A model generated the notes under the pieces. It saw nothing but the letters and a program-made list of their open reading frames with translations. It was not told the DNA's origin and made no database searches. Of a DNA stretch of 64,000 nucleotides, positions 23,149-33,826 are shown one piece after another. The position numbers and the translations under genes were made by a program. Source of the DNA: Hibiscus mutabilis (Eukaryota > Streptophyta > Magnoliopsida > Malvales > Malvaceae); the NCBI GenBank assembly GCA_019671005.1, contig CM033715.1:7998001-8062000 (forward strand), written 5' to 3'. Each line of letters begins with the position of its first letter. The first letter of the stretch is position 1.

Positions 23149-24999
23149 ATTCCCCATGTGAATGAAATTGATGCATTTTTATCAAAAACATTTTGACTCG
23201 ATGTGGTTATAGTTTCTACAATTGATAGTTGCATAGGATAGGTAGGTTTCCTCCTTTGAACCTTCCCATGTGAAAGTATATTTACTTTACTGATTATCTA
23301 GTAAATGTGATGTCCTTAAACTATTCAGTCGTTTGTGTAAACGATGATATACTTCATTCAACTACCTCTCAGACACGAGTTTTGTTCTCATGGTTATGTC
23401 CATATGGCCGTGGACATCGCCTGGTTCTACAAGAGTTTGAGAGAATTATGCCCAAATAGTCTCCTTAAAGCGGCCCCACTTCACGTTCACATAGGTGACT
23501 TATGTTGCTTGGCTCACCAAAGCACACAATGGTCATTAAAAGCTTTTCTTAGTCTGCTCCGCTTTTAGTCACTGTTTACATCATAGGAATAGACTTGGGA
23601 GAGTGACCGCCCAAGGTCTATGCAATTAGGTTGTCCCTTTGAACCTAGATCTTGGGATCTCTAGTCAACTAGGTAGGATTTTCCTTCACATAGCGCCTTA
23701 AGTTTTCATGGGCTTTAGTCTCATTCCTTTCGATGTTTTCTCAACTTGATCTTGATTTAACCCTTTGGTTAGCGGATCCGCAACGTTATCCTTTGATTTT
23801 ACATAATCAACAGAGATAACTCTATTTGAGATAAGTTGTCTAACTGAGTTCTGGCTATACCAGAATCGTCATTGTCGAATTTCTCAAGAATTTGTCCATA
23901 TAGTGTGACAATATAAGACTTTCATGTGACCGTTTAATTTGGATGTCCAAAAAATCATGTCGTCTAGTCTCATATTTAACATAACATTGGTACGTTTTAC
24001 CATCTCATTGTTGTATATAACAATGAGCGTGTCATAGGATCATGCGTCCTAATGCACACTTTTATTTGTCATCATGGCAGTGTTTTCGTTTCAACCTTTT
24101 GTTGAACGTATGGACTAATTTCCATTGATAGTCTCCATGGTTCGTTCCATTTAACTTAGACCAACTCCCCTAAGTATTTAGGAAATATATTTTAAAGAAT
24201 GAGACATTCTTAGTTTTTCATTATCACATTTTTGGAATCTATTTGTGCACAAGAAATTGATATTCGTTACTATGTTCTACATAGTCAATGAAAATATAGT
24301 CCACTTATTTCCTTTTAGTTCGGTAATGGGAATATTACCTTTGCAAGACACCCCCCACATTTTTATGTAGTTGTAGGAATGTTTTATTTCCTTCCATAAC
24401 TCATATGGTGTCTTATTAGTTGATATAACAACTCCCCCACATGTTAGGCACATTTTGAAGTTTCAATTATTATCTTCAAATTCATTGTACCCTTTGATAT
24501 TGCAATGTTACTCACATAGAGTTTCTCTAAATTAATCAATGTATTAATTTTGGATTTCAACATCCTACTTATAGAGAATAATTTCCCTATAGCATCTTTG
24601 CTTTTAAGCAAAATTTAGTTTGTTCTATCGTTTGAATAAATATTGCTATGATTCATATCAAGCGGTTCCGTACTTCTTTGTATGTTTCACATTTGAAACG
24701 AAAAAATATATGTGTTCCATGTTAATTAGTCTACGCAAAGAATCATAGTTAACATGTCCATGCCATAAATCATGTAAACGAAAATAAACAATATTCTTTA
24801 TTCATAATTCGTGGGTTTTACAGAGATTATAACATACCCGGCCGGTCCGGATATTCACGTCGCCCACGTCGTGCAGGTGCGCCCCAACCCGAATGGGGCT
24901 GGGTCTACGCAAAGAATCATAGTTAACATGTCCATGCCATAAAAAATCATGTAAACGAAAATAAACAAATTATTCTTTATTCAGAGATTATACCCAATC
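23149..24999 (-). pseudogene. Collapsed copia internal region with RNase H tail
   Basis: The minus strand at about 23825-23698 encodes the C-terminal tail of copia polyprotein (VDYVKSKDNVADPLTKGL, then KGMRLKPMKT and a stop), the end of RNase H. Upstream sequence to about 24790 is frame-broken with only short matches such as MRLDDMIFWTSKLNGH. Gag, protease, integrase and most of reverse transcriptase are missing. Near the 5' end a unit of about 155-160 bases is duplicated: text beginning TCTACGCAAAGAATCATAG occurs at about 24730 and 24903, separated by a short LTR-like piece (24838-24900). Confidence 0.75.
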
Positions 25000-25382
25000 G
25001 ACCCAGCCATTCGCATCGCCCATGTCGTGCAGGTGTGCCCCAACCCAAATAGGATTGAATTCGTACCCCTCCTGCACGCAAGGCACAAGTTCAACTCAAA
25101 TCATTCAATGGCCACAAAGTGAGTAAGTGTATATAAATACTTCCTATTCTATTTATTCCATCAATGTGGGATTGGGAGTTTTCATTTTCTTTTCTCAGTT
25201 CACACCTCCTTACTTTGAGCATCAATTTCTCATTCATTACTCACTCGTTTTGAACATATGAGATACCGTTATAAAGGTCTCATGGAGTAAAATAAGATCC
25301 AATTGAATCCTTATTCAAATCTCCACCTTTACTCATTCGAAATATGGCTCAAAGTTGCCATTTTATCATGTTTTTTCCAACA
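25000..25382 (-). mobile_element. Truncated 5' LTR of the copia element
   Basis: It matches the first 400 or so bases of the LTR at 22195-23148 on the minus strand, starting TGTTGGAAAAAACATG at 25382. Its 3' part, the primer-binding site and gag are deleted. Flanks TCGAA (22190-22194) and TCAAA (25383-25387) agree at four of five bases, consistent with a five-base target duplication that has since mutated. Confidence 0.75.
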
Positions 25383-25387
25383 TCAAA

Positions 25388-26154
25388 TGCTAAACCTTTT
25401 TATTATATTAAGGTTACAGATTAAACTTGAAGATCCATTAATCTAAAAACGCACGTCACTATAAACACAAGAAAATTTCAACTTCAAAATTATGACAAGA
25501 GTGGTTATCGCTTTCAAGAGTATGAACAAGGAGAAATTATTAAATGAACCACGTTTACACGTCATTCGTGATCTAACCAATAGGTTCGTTTATCTTAAAA
25601 TAACTACCTAATAACTATCCACTCTCTAATTACATGTTGGAAATAGGTGATGATTCACCTTAAAAAAATGAGATGGACAGACCTAATTGATAGGGATCAT
25701 AGATAACATGGTAAGCAGGGTTCATCTAATAATTTTTCATGAACCAGAAGCAATTTGCCTTGTATTGAGAAGACATTTGACCAAACTACTTATCACAAAG
25801 CATGAACCAGAAATTGCAATACATTTGATTTGACTGAAGTTTCAACTTCAAAACAGGTCAAATATTTTCTTAAAAATTATAATTAGTGACTCAATTATAA
25901 ATTTATTTTCTAAAGAAAAATAGTCAATTATTTTCTACCAGATTGACGGGTAAATATGTCAGGTATATTTAAACACCCTGATTCAAGGATATCAATAACG
26001 AAATAAACTTTTACTATTTTTTAGTTTAAATCTCTATTCATGGTTTGTCGGCACTAGAAATGAAATAATTTTTATATTTATTCTTGTAAAGTTTAATTAA
26101 TTGAACTATATAAAATAATTAAGTTCAAGTTTAAAAAGTGTGAAATTTTGATTT
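25388..26154. other. AT-rich spacer
   Basis: No gene or clear repeat boundary. Contains phrases similar to 21480-21600 (for example CATGAACCAGAA and ATTTGATTTGACT), suggesting an old shared repeat or local duplication. Confidence 0.5.
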
Positions 26155-26345
26155 GGGGTGAATGCTTGATCGAGTAGAGTTTACGAGTTTTATTTTATGA
26201 CTCAAATTTTATTTGAATTTTTTTTTCGATTCGAGTCGAGTTTATGAAATTCAAGTCAAGTCAAATTTTCAATTTTCTGTACAAATTTAATTGTAATTAT
26301 TTATATTGTTATAATACAAATTGATTATAATTTAAACTATTTTTT
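26155..26345. mobile_element. Partial copy of the TAGGGGTGAG MITE family
   Basis: Starts GGGGTGAATGCTTGATCGAG, the inverted form of the family's usual end, with TTTGAATTTTTTTTCGATTCGAGTCGAG inside split by mutations. The far end is missing. Non-coding. Confidence 0.5.
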
Positions 26346-26358
26346 ATAGGAAAATACA

Positions 26359-26522
26359 TAGATACACAAGCTTTTGTAAATTCTTCAATTTTAGGGTTAG
26401 GGTTTTGGTTTAAGGTTTAACGTTTAAGGTTTAAGGTTTAGGTTTTAGGGTGCTAGAGTTTGTAATTTAGGTTTTAAATTTTATAAAAGGGTTGTAAATT
26501 TTTTTTACACAACTTGTATATC
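26359..26522. mobile_element. Small MITE with a telomere-like core
   Basis: Left GATACACAAGCTTTTGTAAA is matched by inverted TTTACACAACTTGTATATC on the right. The centre is a run of TTTAGGG/TTTAAGG variants. Non-coding. It lies about 200 bases upstream of the first FMO copy. Confidence 0.6.
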
Positions 26523-26703
26523 AAAATATAATCTTTTTATATCTATATACGATATACATATATATCTCTTTACATCATTTTTCACACATGATATCCATAT
26601 ATCAGGCAGAGTTGAGAGATTTGACAAACTTAAAAATTAATCTATTAATTAATAAAAATTTTTAATTATTCGAACTCTCATTGTATCCAACTATCCATAG
26701 ATC

Positions 26704-26711
26704 TATAAATA
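26704..26711 (+). promoter_or_regulatory. TATA box of FMO copy 1
   Basis: TATAAATA, only 35 bases before the first ATG, so transcripts would start at or close to that ATG. The same motif at the same distance precedes FMO copy 2 (31911-31918). Copy 3 has TATCAATA at 33798-33805. Confidence 0.6.
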
Positions 26712-26738
26712 GAGGGGGGAAAGAAAATCAGACCAATT

Positions 26739-27204
26739 ATGAACAAATCATCAGATGACACGACAATGGAGAGAAGAGTGGGCATCATCGGAGCTGGTGT
26801 AAGTGGCCTCCTTGCCTGCAAATACACTTTGTCTAAAGGCTTCAACCCCGTTGTTTTCGAATCCCAAAGCACCATTGGCGGGGTTTGGACCAATGCGTTG
26901 GAGACTACAAAGCTCCAAACTCCAAAACCACTCTATCAGTTCTCTGATTTCCCTTGGCCACCTTCGGTCACAGAAGAATTTCCCGACAAACACAAGGTCT
27001 TCGATTATGTTAAGGCTTATGCAAAGCACTTCGACTTGCTGAAGCACATCAAATTCAACACCAAAGTTTCTGGGATTGAGTATGAAGGTCACCCTGATGA
27101 AGAAATCCAGTCTTGGAGCACATGGGGTGGCACTGGTGAGCCATTTAGCTCCACAGGGAAGTGGAAGCTCATCGTTCAAGACTTGCATACCCTTTCAACT
27201 CAGG

Positions 27205-27236
<32 letters not shown>

Positions 27237-28567
27237 TGTATTTTGCATGGACTGTTTAATTTAACTTTCCTTGTGCAGATCTACCAAGTGGACTTTGTAA
27301 TCATTTGTGTGGGGCGGTTCAGTGGTGTGCCAAATATCCCAGAATTCCCTCCAAACAAGGGTCCTGAAGCATTTCATGGAAAGGTGGTACATTCCATGGA
27401 CTATGCAGCCATGGAAGATGAAAAGGCGGCTGAGTTCATCAAGGGCAAGAGAGTTGTTGTTGGGTTCCAGAAATCTGCATTAGACATTGCAATGGAGCGT
27501 TGTGAAGCAAATGGGGCGAAAAATCCATGTACAGTTTTATACAGGACAGCACGCTGGCATGTCCCCGAGTGTCTTCCCTGGGGGTTTTCACCGGTAGCTA
27601 TGTACCTTAACCGGTTCTCAGAGCTTATGGTTCGTAAGCCTGGTGAAGGGTTCCTGCTCGGTCTCTTAGCCACATTTCTTGCACCATTGGTAAATTACAA
27701 CTTCAAATCAAATGAAAAATGAGATGTCGTTTATTTTCTTTCCTCCTACGTCTCTTACAGTCGCGGGTTTCTTTCGTGTATGTGACAGAGATGGGCATAT
27801 TCGAAAGTTGTTGTAAGTGCTATAAAAAGGAAACTTCGTTCGGCAAATCATGGCATGGTTCCAACACACAGTTTCCTCAATGAAATCAGTTCTTGCTCGA
27901 TCGCAACTGTCCAACATAAATTCCACGACAAAGTTGAAGATGGAGAAATCAAACTGAAAAAGTCCCCTAGTTTTAGTTTCTGTCACAACGGCGTTTTGGT
28001 GGAAGGTGAGACTACGCCTATAGAGGCGGACGTCGTCGTCTTCGCCACCGGGTTCAAGGGGGAGAAGAAGCTCAAAGACTTGTTTGTGTCCAAAACCTTC
28101 CAAAACTTCATAGCTGGATCCCCTAACGCAGCAATCCCTCTGTACATGTAAACTTATTTGTTTTTAGGCCATTGTTCGCGATATGCGGTCAATCTGATCA
28201 TAATTTGGAGATGCAACTAATCCTTTAAAAGTCTCGTAATAAAGTTTCTGGTTTGGAACAGGGAATGCATTCAGCCTAGGATACCTCAACTAGCTGTAAT
28301 AGGATACTCTGAAAGTTATGCAAATCTATATACCTCGGAGATAAGATGCCGGTGGCTGGCCGTTCAAGCTACCGAGCATTGAAGAGATTGAAGAAGATGC
28401 GACAAAATGGGAAGATTACATGAAACAATACTCGGGTGAAAACCTTAAACGAAAGTGCATTGGTGCACTTCAGGTATGGGGTGGAACACTTGGAGGAAGA
28501 AGGGATTGTTTGCCGAGCTGTTTGAACCTTATGATCCCCTGGATTATGAATTTATGTCCCTACTTGA
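26739..28567 (+). pseudogene. Flavin-containing monooxygenase copy 1, frame-broken in last exon
   Basis: FMO1-like enzyme family (FAD- and NADPH-dependent oxygenation). Exons by comparison with the intact copy at 33827: 26739-27203, 27279-27689, 27789-28148, and from 28262. FAD site GAGVSG and the FMO signature FHGKVVHSMDY are intact. Just before the NADPH motif one Val codon is missing (KRVVVGF versus KRVVVVGF). The last exon has a 17-base deletion after CTGGCC (near 28358) that brings an immediate stop, then a 28-base deletion between repeated TATGG (near 28477). A seven-base insertion near the end is also seen. The first intron is 75 bases and carries tandem GTAT units; its length is a multiple of three without a stop, so it can be read through. 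Confidence 0.85.
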
Positions 28568-28799
28568 ACTGGCTTTGTTTACGCATTAATTGCCGAAAGA
28601 AAACTATCCCAGTCATTCATGACATCTCAAATAAATTTATCAAGTTTGAGTGATCTTAGTTTTCGGCCCAAATTCAAATAAAACAGGACAATATACTTTG
28701 ACCACTCAAAAAATTAATAAATCTTTGTAATCATAGTACTTTAATTCAAGTTTGAGATTTAATTTAATGAGGTTGCTCATGCCGATGTCTATAACATGT
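28568..28799. other. 3' flank of FMO copy 1
   Basis: Non-coding AT-rich DNA. Nothing else recognised. Confidence 0.5.
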
Positions 28800-30475
28800 T
28801 AACAGCCTTTGACCAATATTTTTATTATAGTTTTATTTTTGTTTAGTTTAGTCCTTAAATTTTTTATTTAATCTAAAATTTACCCTTATTTATTTTTTAT
28901 TTTATTATTAACTTCGATATTTTTGTTACTTTTGTCCCTAAAATATTTATTTAATCTTGAATTGCCTCTTATTTGTTTTTAATTTTGTAATTTAATCTAA
29001 TATTTTTACTATAGTTTTATTTTTGTTCAATTTAATCCCTCGGTTTTTATTTAATTTAGAATTTACCCCTATTTATTTATATTTTATTATTTAGTCCAAT
29101 ATCTTATTATTACAAACTTTACGTTTCAATCACTAATTTTATAATTGCATTTAAGGACTTGTTTTAGCTTAGATTAACCTGAAACTTGGTCTATATGTCA
29201 CTAATGATATTAATTTCATAGGGGAAGGTTTAATTTCACTTTTTTTTAAATCGATACATGCATTTACACATGTTTTCAAAATGGCTCGTAAACTACTATT
29301 TTTTGCAATTAACCCTTTATTTCAAATCCGATTTCAACACGAATTTACATTAAGTCTAATTGGAATTAATGAGTCTAAAACGAACATGAAACTGAGTTTT
29401 TAACTTTAAATACTACTTATGAATAATTTACATTTTTGTCCCCAAACATCGATTCGGCTAGATTTACTTCGATTTGAACTTCGTTTTTAGAAGAAAAAAA
29501 TAGAGGTATAAGATGTTTCTACTTGTGTATAAGTTTTGAATGTTTTTGAGTTTAAATTTTGTAAAATTACTAAAATATTTTTTTGTTAAATCGTTTATTT
29601 TTCTAAAGTTTTTAAAAATTTTATTTTCTCGGGTGACTTTAGTTAATTGCTTCCACTTTATTTTAATTACGGTTGTTTAATTTCATGTGATTGTATATGA
29701 TTGTTTTTTAAAATTTGTTTCCAGACACAAATGGGCCATTTGCATCATTCAATATTCGGGTCGGATTCGTCTAGACCGAATATTAGGTGTTACATTGGTA
29801 GTCAAGCTCTCAAGATCAAATTGTACAAATATTAGACTAAGTTATAAAAATTAGAAATAAATAAAGTTCAATTTTAGATTAAATAAAAAATTTAGGGACT
29901 AAATTGGACAAAATAAAACCATATAAAAATATTGAACTAAATTATAAAAAAGAATTATAAATACTTATGGGTCAATTTGAATTAAAGAAAAATTTTAAGG
30001 ATTAAATTGAACTAAAATAAAATCATATTATGGAAGAAACCATAAAAATAGAAACAAATAGGGGTTAATTTCGAATTAAATAAAAATTAGGATTAAATTG
30101 GAAAAAACATTGAACTAAATTATAAAAAATAAGGATAAATTTGGTTCAAATAAACATTTGAAGGACTAAACTAAACAAAAATAAAACCACATTAAAAATA
30201 TTAGATTAAATTATAAAAATATAAAACTATATTAAAAATATTAGACTAAAATTATAAAAGTTCTTAACAAATATGGGTCAATTTTAGACTAAATAATTAT
30301 TTTAGTGACTAAATTGAGCAAAAATAAAACTATATTAAAAATTTAGATAAAATTATAAAAATTAGAAAAAAAATATTTTAATTTCAAATTAAATAAAAAC
30401 TTTAAAGACTAAATTGAATAAAAATAATTACATTAAAATATTAGATTAAATTATAGAAATTTAAAATTAATTGTA
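28800..30475. repeat. Inverted arrays of an approximately 100-bp repeat
   Basis: Left arm (about 28818-29102) has three units built on TATAGTTTTATTTTTGTT, TTTAATCTAAAATTTACCC and a TTATTTAGTCCAATAT-like end. Right arm (about 29824-30470) has six or seven units in opposite orientation, built on ATATTAGACTAAATTATAAA, GGGTCAATTTTAGA and AATAAAACCATATTAAAA. The centre (29103-29815) is unrelated and near 29740-29795 carries GGGTCGGATTCG...GGTGTTACA, which resembles the end of a gypsy LTR. No gene is present. It may be one large inverted-repeat transposon or a broken satellite. Confidence 0.6.
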
Positions 30476-31945
30476 GTTTTCAAATCTTTTTTTTTCTTTC
30501 TCACTTTTTATTGTACGAAGTAATAGAAAAGAAAGAAACTTATTATCTTTCTAATTTCTCATCCTCACAACCACGTATATTGATAGAAAGAAGAAAAAAA
30601 ATAGTTTTTATCCTTATAATTTTTTTTTCTTTCTACCAAACTTTGTCTAAACGTTCCATTTGTAGTACCTTAAATTCTTTTTAAAAATGACAATTAAATT
30701 TCATTAGTAAAAGTAATGGAAGGAATTAAAATTACAACGCTGCCAAACATAAAGTGAAAAATATGGACAATGATCACCAAATTTTTTTTTACATTAAACA
30801 AAAATATTAAACTCAAAGATACAAAGAGAAATGAAATCTTCCATTGAGAATGACATTTAACATCAAAAGAACTTAATAATTTTCATGAAAACTCCTTATC
30901 TCTGTCGTATGAGACACTTTACGAAATGATAAAAGAATATTGTATGAATCAAACTATATAGCATGTTGTTTCGTTACACAATTTTAATTATATCAATAAA
31001 TAATCTTTTACTAAAAAGAATATTCGACTATACATAACTACTAACAAATTAATTATAAAATAAAAGTCGTGGGATTCTTTGTAGTAGCTGAGTTGTACTA
31101 GTGGAATATGAATATGAAGTATATGTATTATGTAGGAACAGGCTGCCTCATGAAGTACCGCCAGTTTGGGGCTATGCTGCTACTGGTAACCTTGAAATGA
31201 GCTTTCCTACCTTGGTTCAGAATATACAAGAATTTTGCTTCATGAAGTACCGTTAGTTTGGAGCTTTCCTATCGTTATTATTAATTTAAAAAAATATATA
31301 TATATATATAATTGGGCCGGGTACTCAAAAAATTTTGATGTTGTAGTTCTGGCCCGACTCGTGAAAGTGTAAATTTAAGCGGGTTGAGCACTCGGCCCAA
31401 TTTTTTTTATAAAAAAATTACAAAAAATACCTAGATTTTTTTAATCGGGTCACGGTTCGGATATCTTGGGCCATATATTTTTGAACATTTCTAAAAAAAG
31501 ATGTTGTATTGTTTTTTTATATATGAGTCAAATTTCCATTAAAAACATTTACAAAATACATTCTCAAACATAAAGAGAAACTTGGAGACTACATACACTA
31601 AGGTTTTACATATATAAAGAAAAAGGGTACTGCTGGTGGAGATTTCGGATCACTGCATGCAGCTTGAGAAAACATTTGGAAGTATTGGGTCACCGTTTGA
31701 CGGTGGACAAACAAACATCCGTGACCGATTGGAATATTTGAAAATAGCCTGCTCCTTTGCTCATTTCAGTACACATCTTTGGCTCCTTACATATAACATA
31801 TAGTGAGATATCTAGGAATATTTGTTTCTATGTTGATGAATTGGACATGTGCATCGAATGTGTTTTGTAATAAATATTCAATTTTACATTCCTAATAATT
31901 CAGTGACATCTATAAATAGAGGGGGCAAAGAAAAGCATACCAATT
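30476..31945. other. Spacer between FMO copies, with a short coding-like patch
   Basis: AT-rich. At about 31133-31240 one frame reads RNRLPHEVPPVWGYAATGNL and on to MSFPTLVQNIQEF without a stop, after a TAG acceptor-like junction. Part of it (CATGAAGTACCGCCAGTTTG) is repeated in diverged form at about 31241-31260. I do not recognise the family. A TA dinucleotide run sits at about 31293-31312. A TATA box (TATAAATA, 31911-31918) precedes FMO copy 2. Confidence 0.45.
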
Positions 31946-32408
31946 ATGAACAAAGAATCCGACCACCCGGCAATGGAGAGAAAAGTGGGCATCATCGGAA
32001 CTGATATAAGTGGCCTTCTCGCCTGCAAATACACCTCGTCTAAAGGCTTTCACTCCGTGGCGGATTCAGAATTTTAAAAATGAGAGTCCAAAACTTTAAT
32101 ACACATTCTTTTATAAACAGATATGCAAAATAAAATTTCCTTTATAAATTAAACTGTATTTTTACTTTTTTTTCCTAAAAAATGAGATGTATATTCTCTT
32201 CATAGAAGTCATATGCATTCGCCTCTGTTTTCACCCCAAAGTTTCCGGGATTGAGTATGAAGATCACCCTGATGAAAAAAAATCCAGTCTTGGAGCTTAT
32301 GGGGTGGCACTGGTGAGCCATTTAGCTCCACAGGGAAGTGGAAGCTCTTTGTTGAAGATTTGCAGACCCTTTCAACTCAGGTATATATGTATTTTGCATG
32401 GACTGTTT
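31946..32408 (+). pseudogene. Flavin-containing monooxygenase copy 2, fragment
   Basis: Starts MNKESDHPAMERKVGIIG like its neighbours, but the FAD-binding GAGVSG is GTDISG. After KGFHSV the exon is replaced by about 170 bases of foreign AT-rich sequence that opens CGGATTCAGAATTTT, resembling the ends of hAT MITEs. FMO sequence resumes at about 32230 (CACCCCAAAGTTTCCGGGAT), with two extra A's in a run near 32275 shifting the frame. It ends shortly after the first intron donor (GTATATATG). All later exons are absent. Non-functional. Confidence 0.85.
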
Positions 32409-33035
32409 AATTTAACATCCAATATTATTAGTCTAAACGTAATTAAAAGGTAATAAATGTTCATAAATATTCTTAACTCTTTGAAAATACACTTTACAGA
32501 CGTTGCAACTGAATTCGAGTCTCCTAAGATGAACATCATCCGTTTTTCTATTAGGATCACTTGTTTGATTCATGTGTGGTTCATTTTCTATATTTATTGT
32601 ATTTAAAATATTTTATATTTCAAAAATATTAAACTTTTAATAATTCATATAGTATAAATTCTAAAAATAACTATACATCCATACTATTTCTATGATATTT
32701 TCAATTTCACATCCAATATTATTTTACAGTTCCGCATTTCAGAAATATCTCATAGATGCAGCGATCACAAAGTAGATAATATTTGTTCAACAAGATATTA
32801 TTCCTTGCCCTCATTATTTCCCAAAGTACTGTTGGGGAAGTTTAGTATGTAAAATAATTTAAAACTATTTAATAATAAATTCATTTTAATTGTTATAAAT
32901 TGAATTGTAAAATGCATCACATTTTTGTAAAATTTAATTAATTGAAATACTTAAAATAATTAAATTTGAGTTTAAAAAGTTAAAAATTATATGATATCTC
33001 AATTGGGACAAAAAGAATTTTAATCTTAAATAAAA
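32409..33035. other. AT-rich spacer
   Basis: No gene seen between FMO copy 2 and the MITE at 33036. Confidence 0.55.
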
Positions 33036-33353
33036 GGCTAAATGAATGCCTCGAGTTTAACCAAAATTAGTAATTTAGCTCCTTATATAAAAATTCAGTC
33101 AATTAGGTCTTCTAGTTCGTGAATTGCAGCAAATTAGTCATATTGACCAACGTTAACCGTTACAGTGTTGATGTGACAATCTATTGTCCTGACGTGGTTG
33201 TCCACGATGCTGACGTGGGACTAACAATCAACGTTAGTCAATGGGCAAATTTGCTACAATGCGCGAATTAAAAGACCTAATTGACTATGTTTTCGCGCGA
33301 TGAGCTAAATTGTTAATTTGGTCGAATTTGACGATAAAAAGACCCCTTTAGCC
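33036..33353. mobile_element. Mutator-type MITE, 318 bp, perfect 9-bp target duplication
   Basis: Begins GGCTAAATGAATGCC and ends with inverted CCCCTTTAGCC. TAAATAAAA is repeated exactly on both sides (33027-33035 and 33354-33362). The interior is inverted-repeat rich (for example GTTAACCGTTACAG, GACGTGG motifs) and non-coding. It lies about 470 bases upstream of the intact FMO gene. Confidence 0.8.
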
Positions 33354-33826
33354 TAAATAAAAATAACAAATTCATCTCAAACTTAATATATACTTGAATT
33401 AAATATAAGTTTGAAATGTTTAAATTTATCTAGTCAAATATAATTTAATTAGAGTTTAATCTTATAGCTTTTAATATAGTTTCAGTATAATTTTTAATTT
33501 TAATTTTATATCTTCATCGATTAGACGGAATCAAAACATAATTTAAATCATAAATTGTAAAAATTGATTTTATCATTTTATGATGGTCGGTCTTATACAA
33601 AGATTACGGATTTAAATTAAAATTATATTATATTACAATTGTAAACATAACAAATATTATTATAGTCATTATAGATAGTATGGTCGTAAATTATTTTTTT
33701 TATTATTACAGATATTATGATTTGAGATGATATCTATACAGCTAATAACAACCTTTATTATACTTGCGGATAGCTATTTAAATCTCCGATGGGGTTCTAT
33801 CAATAGAGGGCAAAGGAAGCAGACCA
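33354..33826. promoter_or_regulatory. Upstream region of FMO copy 3
   Basis: Probable promoter. The motif at the place of the TATA box in the sister copies is TATCAATA (33798-33805), one base off TATAAATA and 29 bases before the first ATG. Confidence 0.5.

Noticed and set aside
23344..23568. 74-codon plus-strand frame
   Set aside because: Antisense to the copia remnant, whose coding strand is minus; a chance frame.
27204..27242. CRISPR-like or regulatory array from the repeated GTAT units
   Set aside because: A simple microsatellite without spacers; CRISPR arrays are not expected in a plant nuclear genome.
27204..27264. Reading FMO copy 1 through its first intron as one long coding exon
   Set aside because: The intron is in frame by length, but canonical GT and AG ends and the matching intron of copy 3 make splicing more likely. 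Retention is noted as a possibility only.
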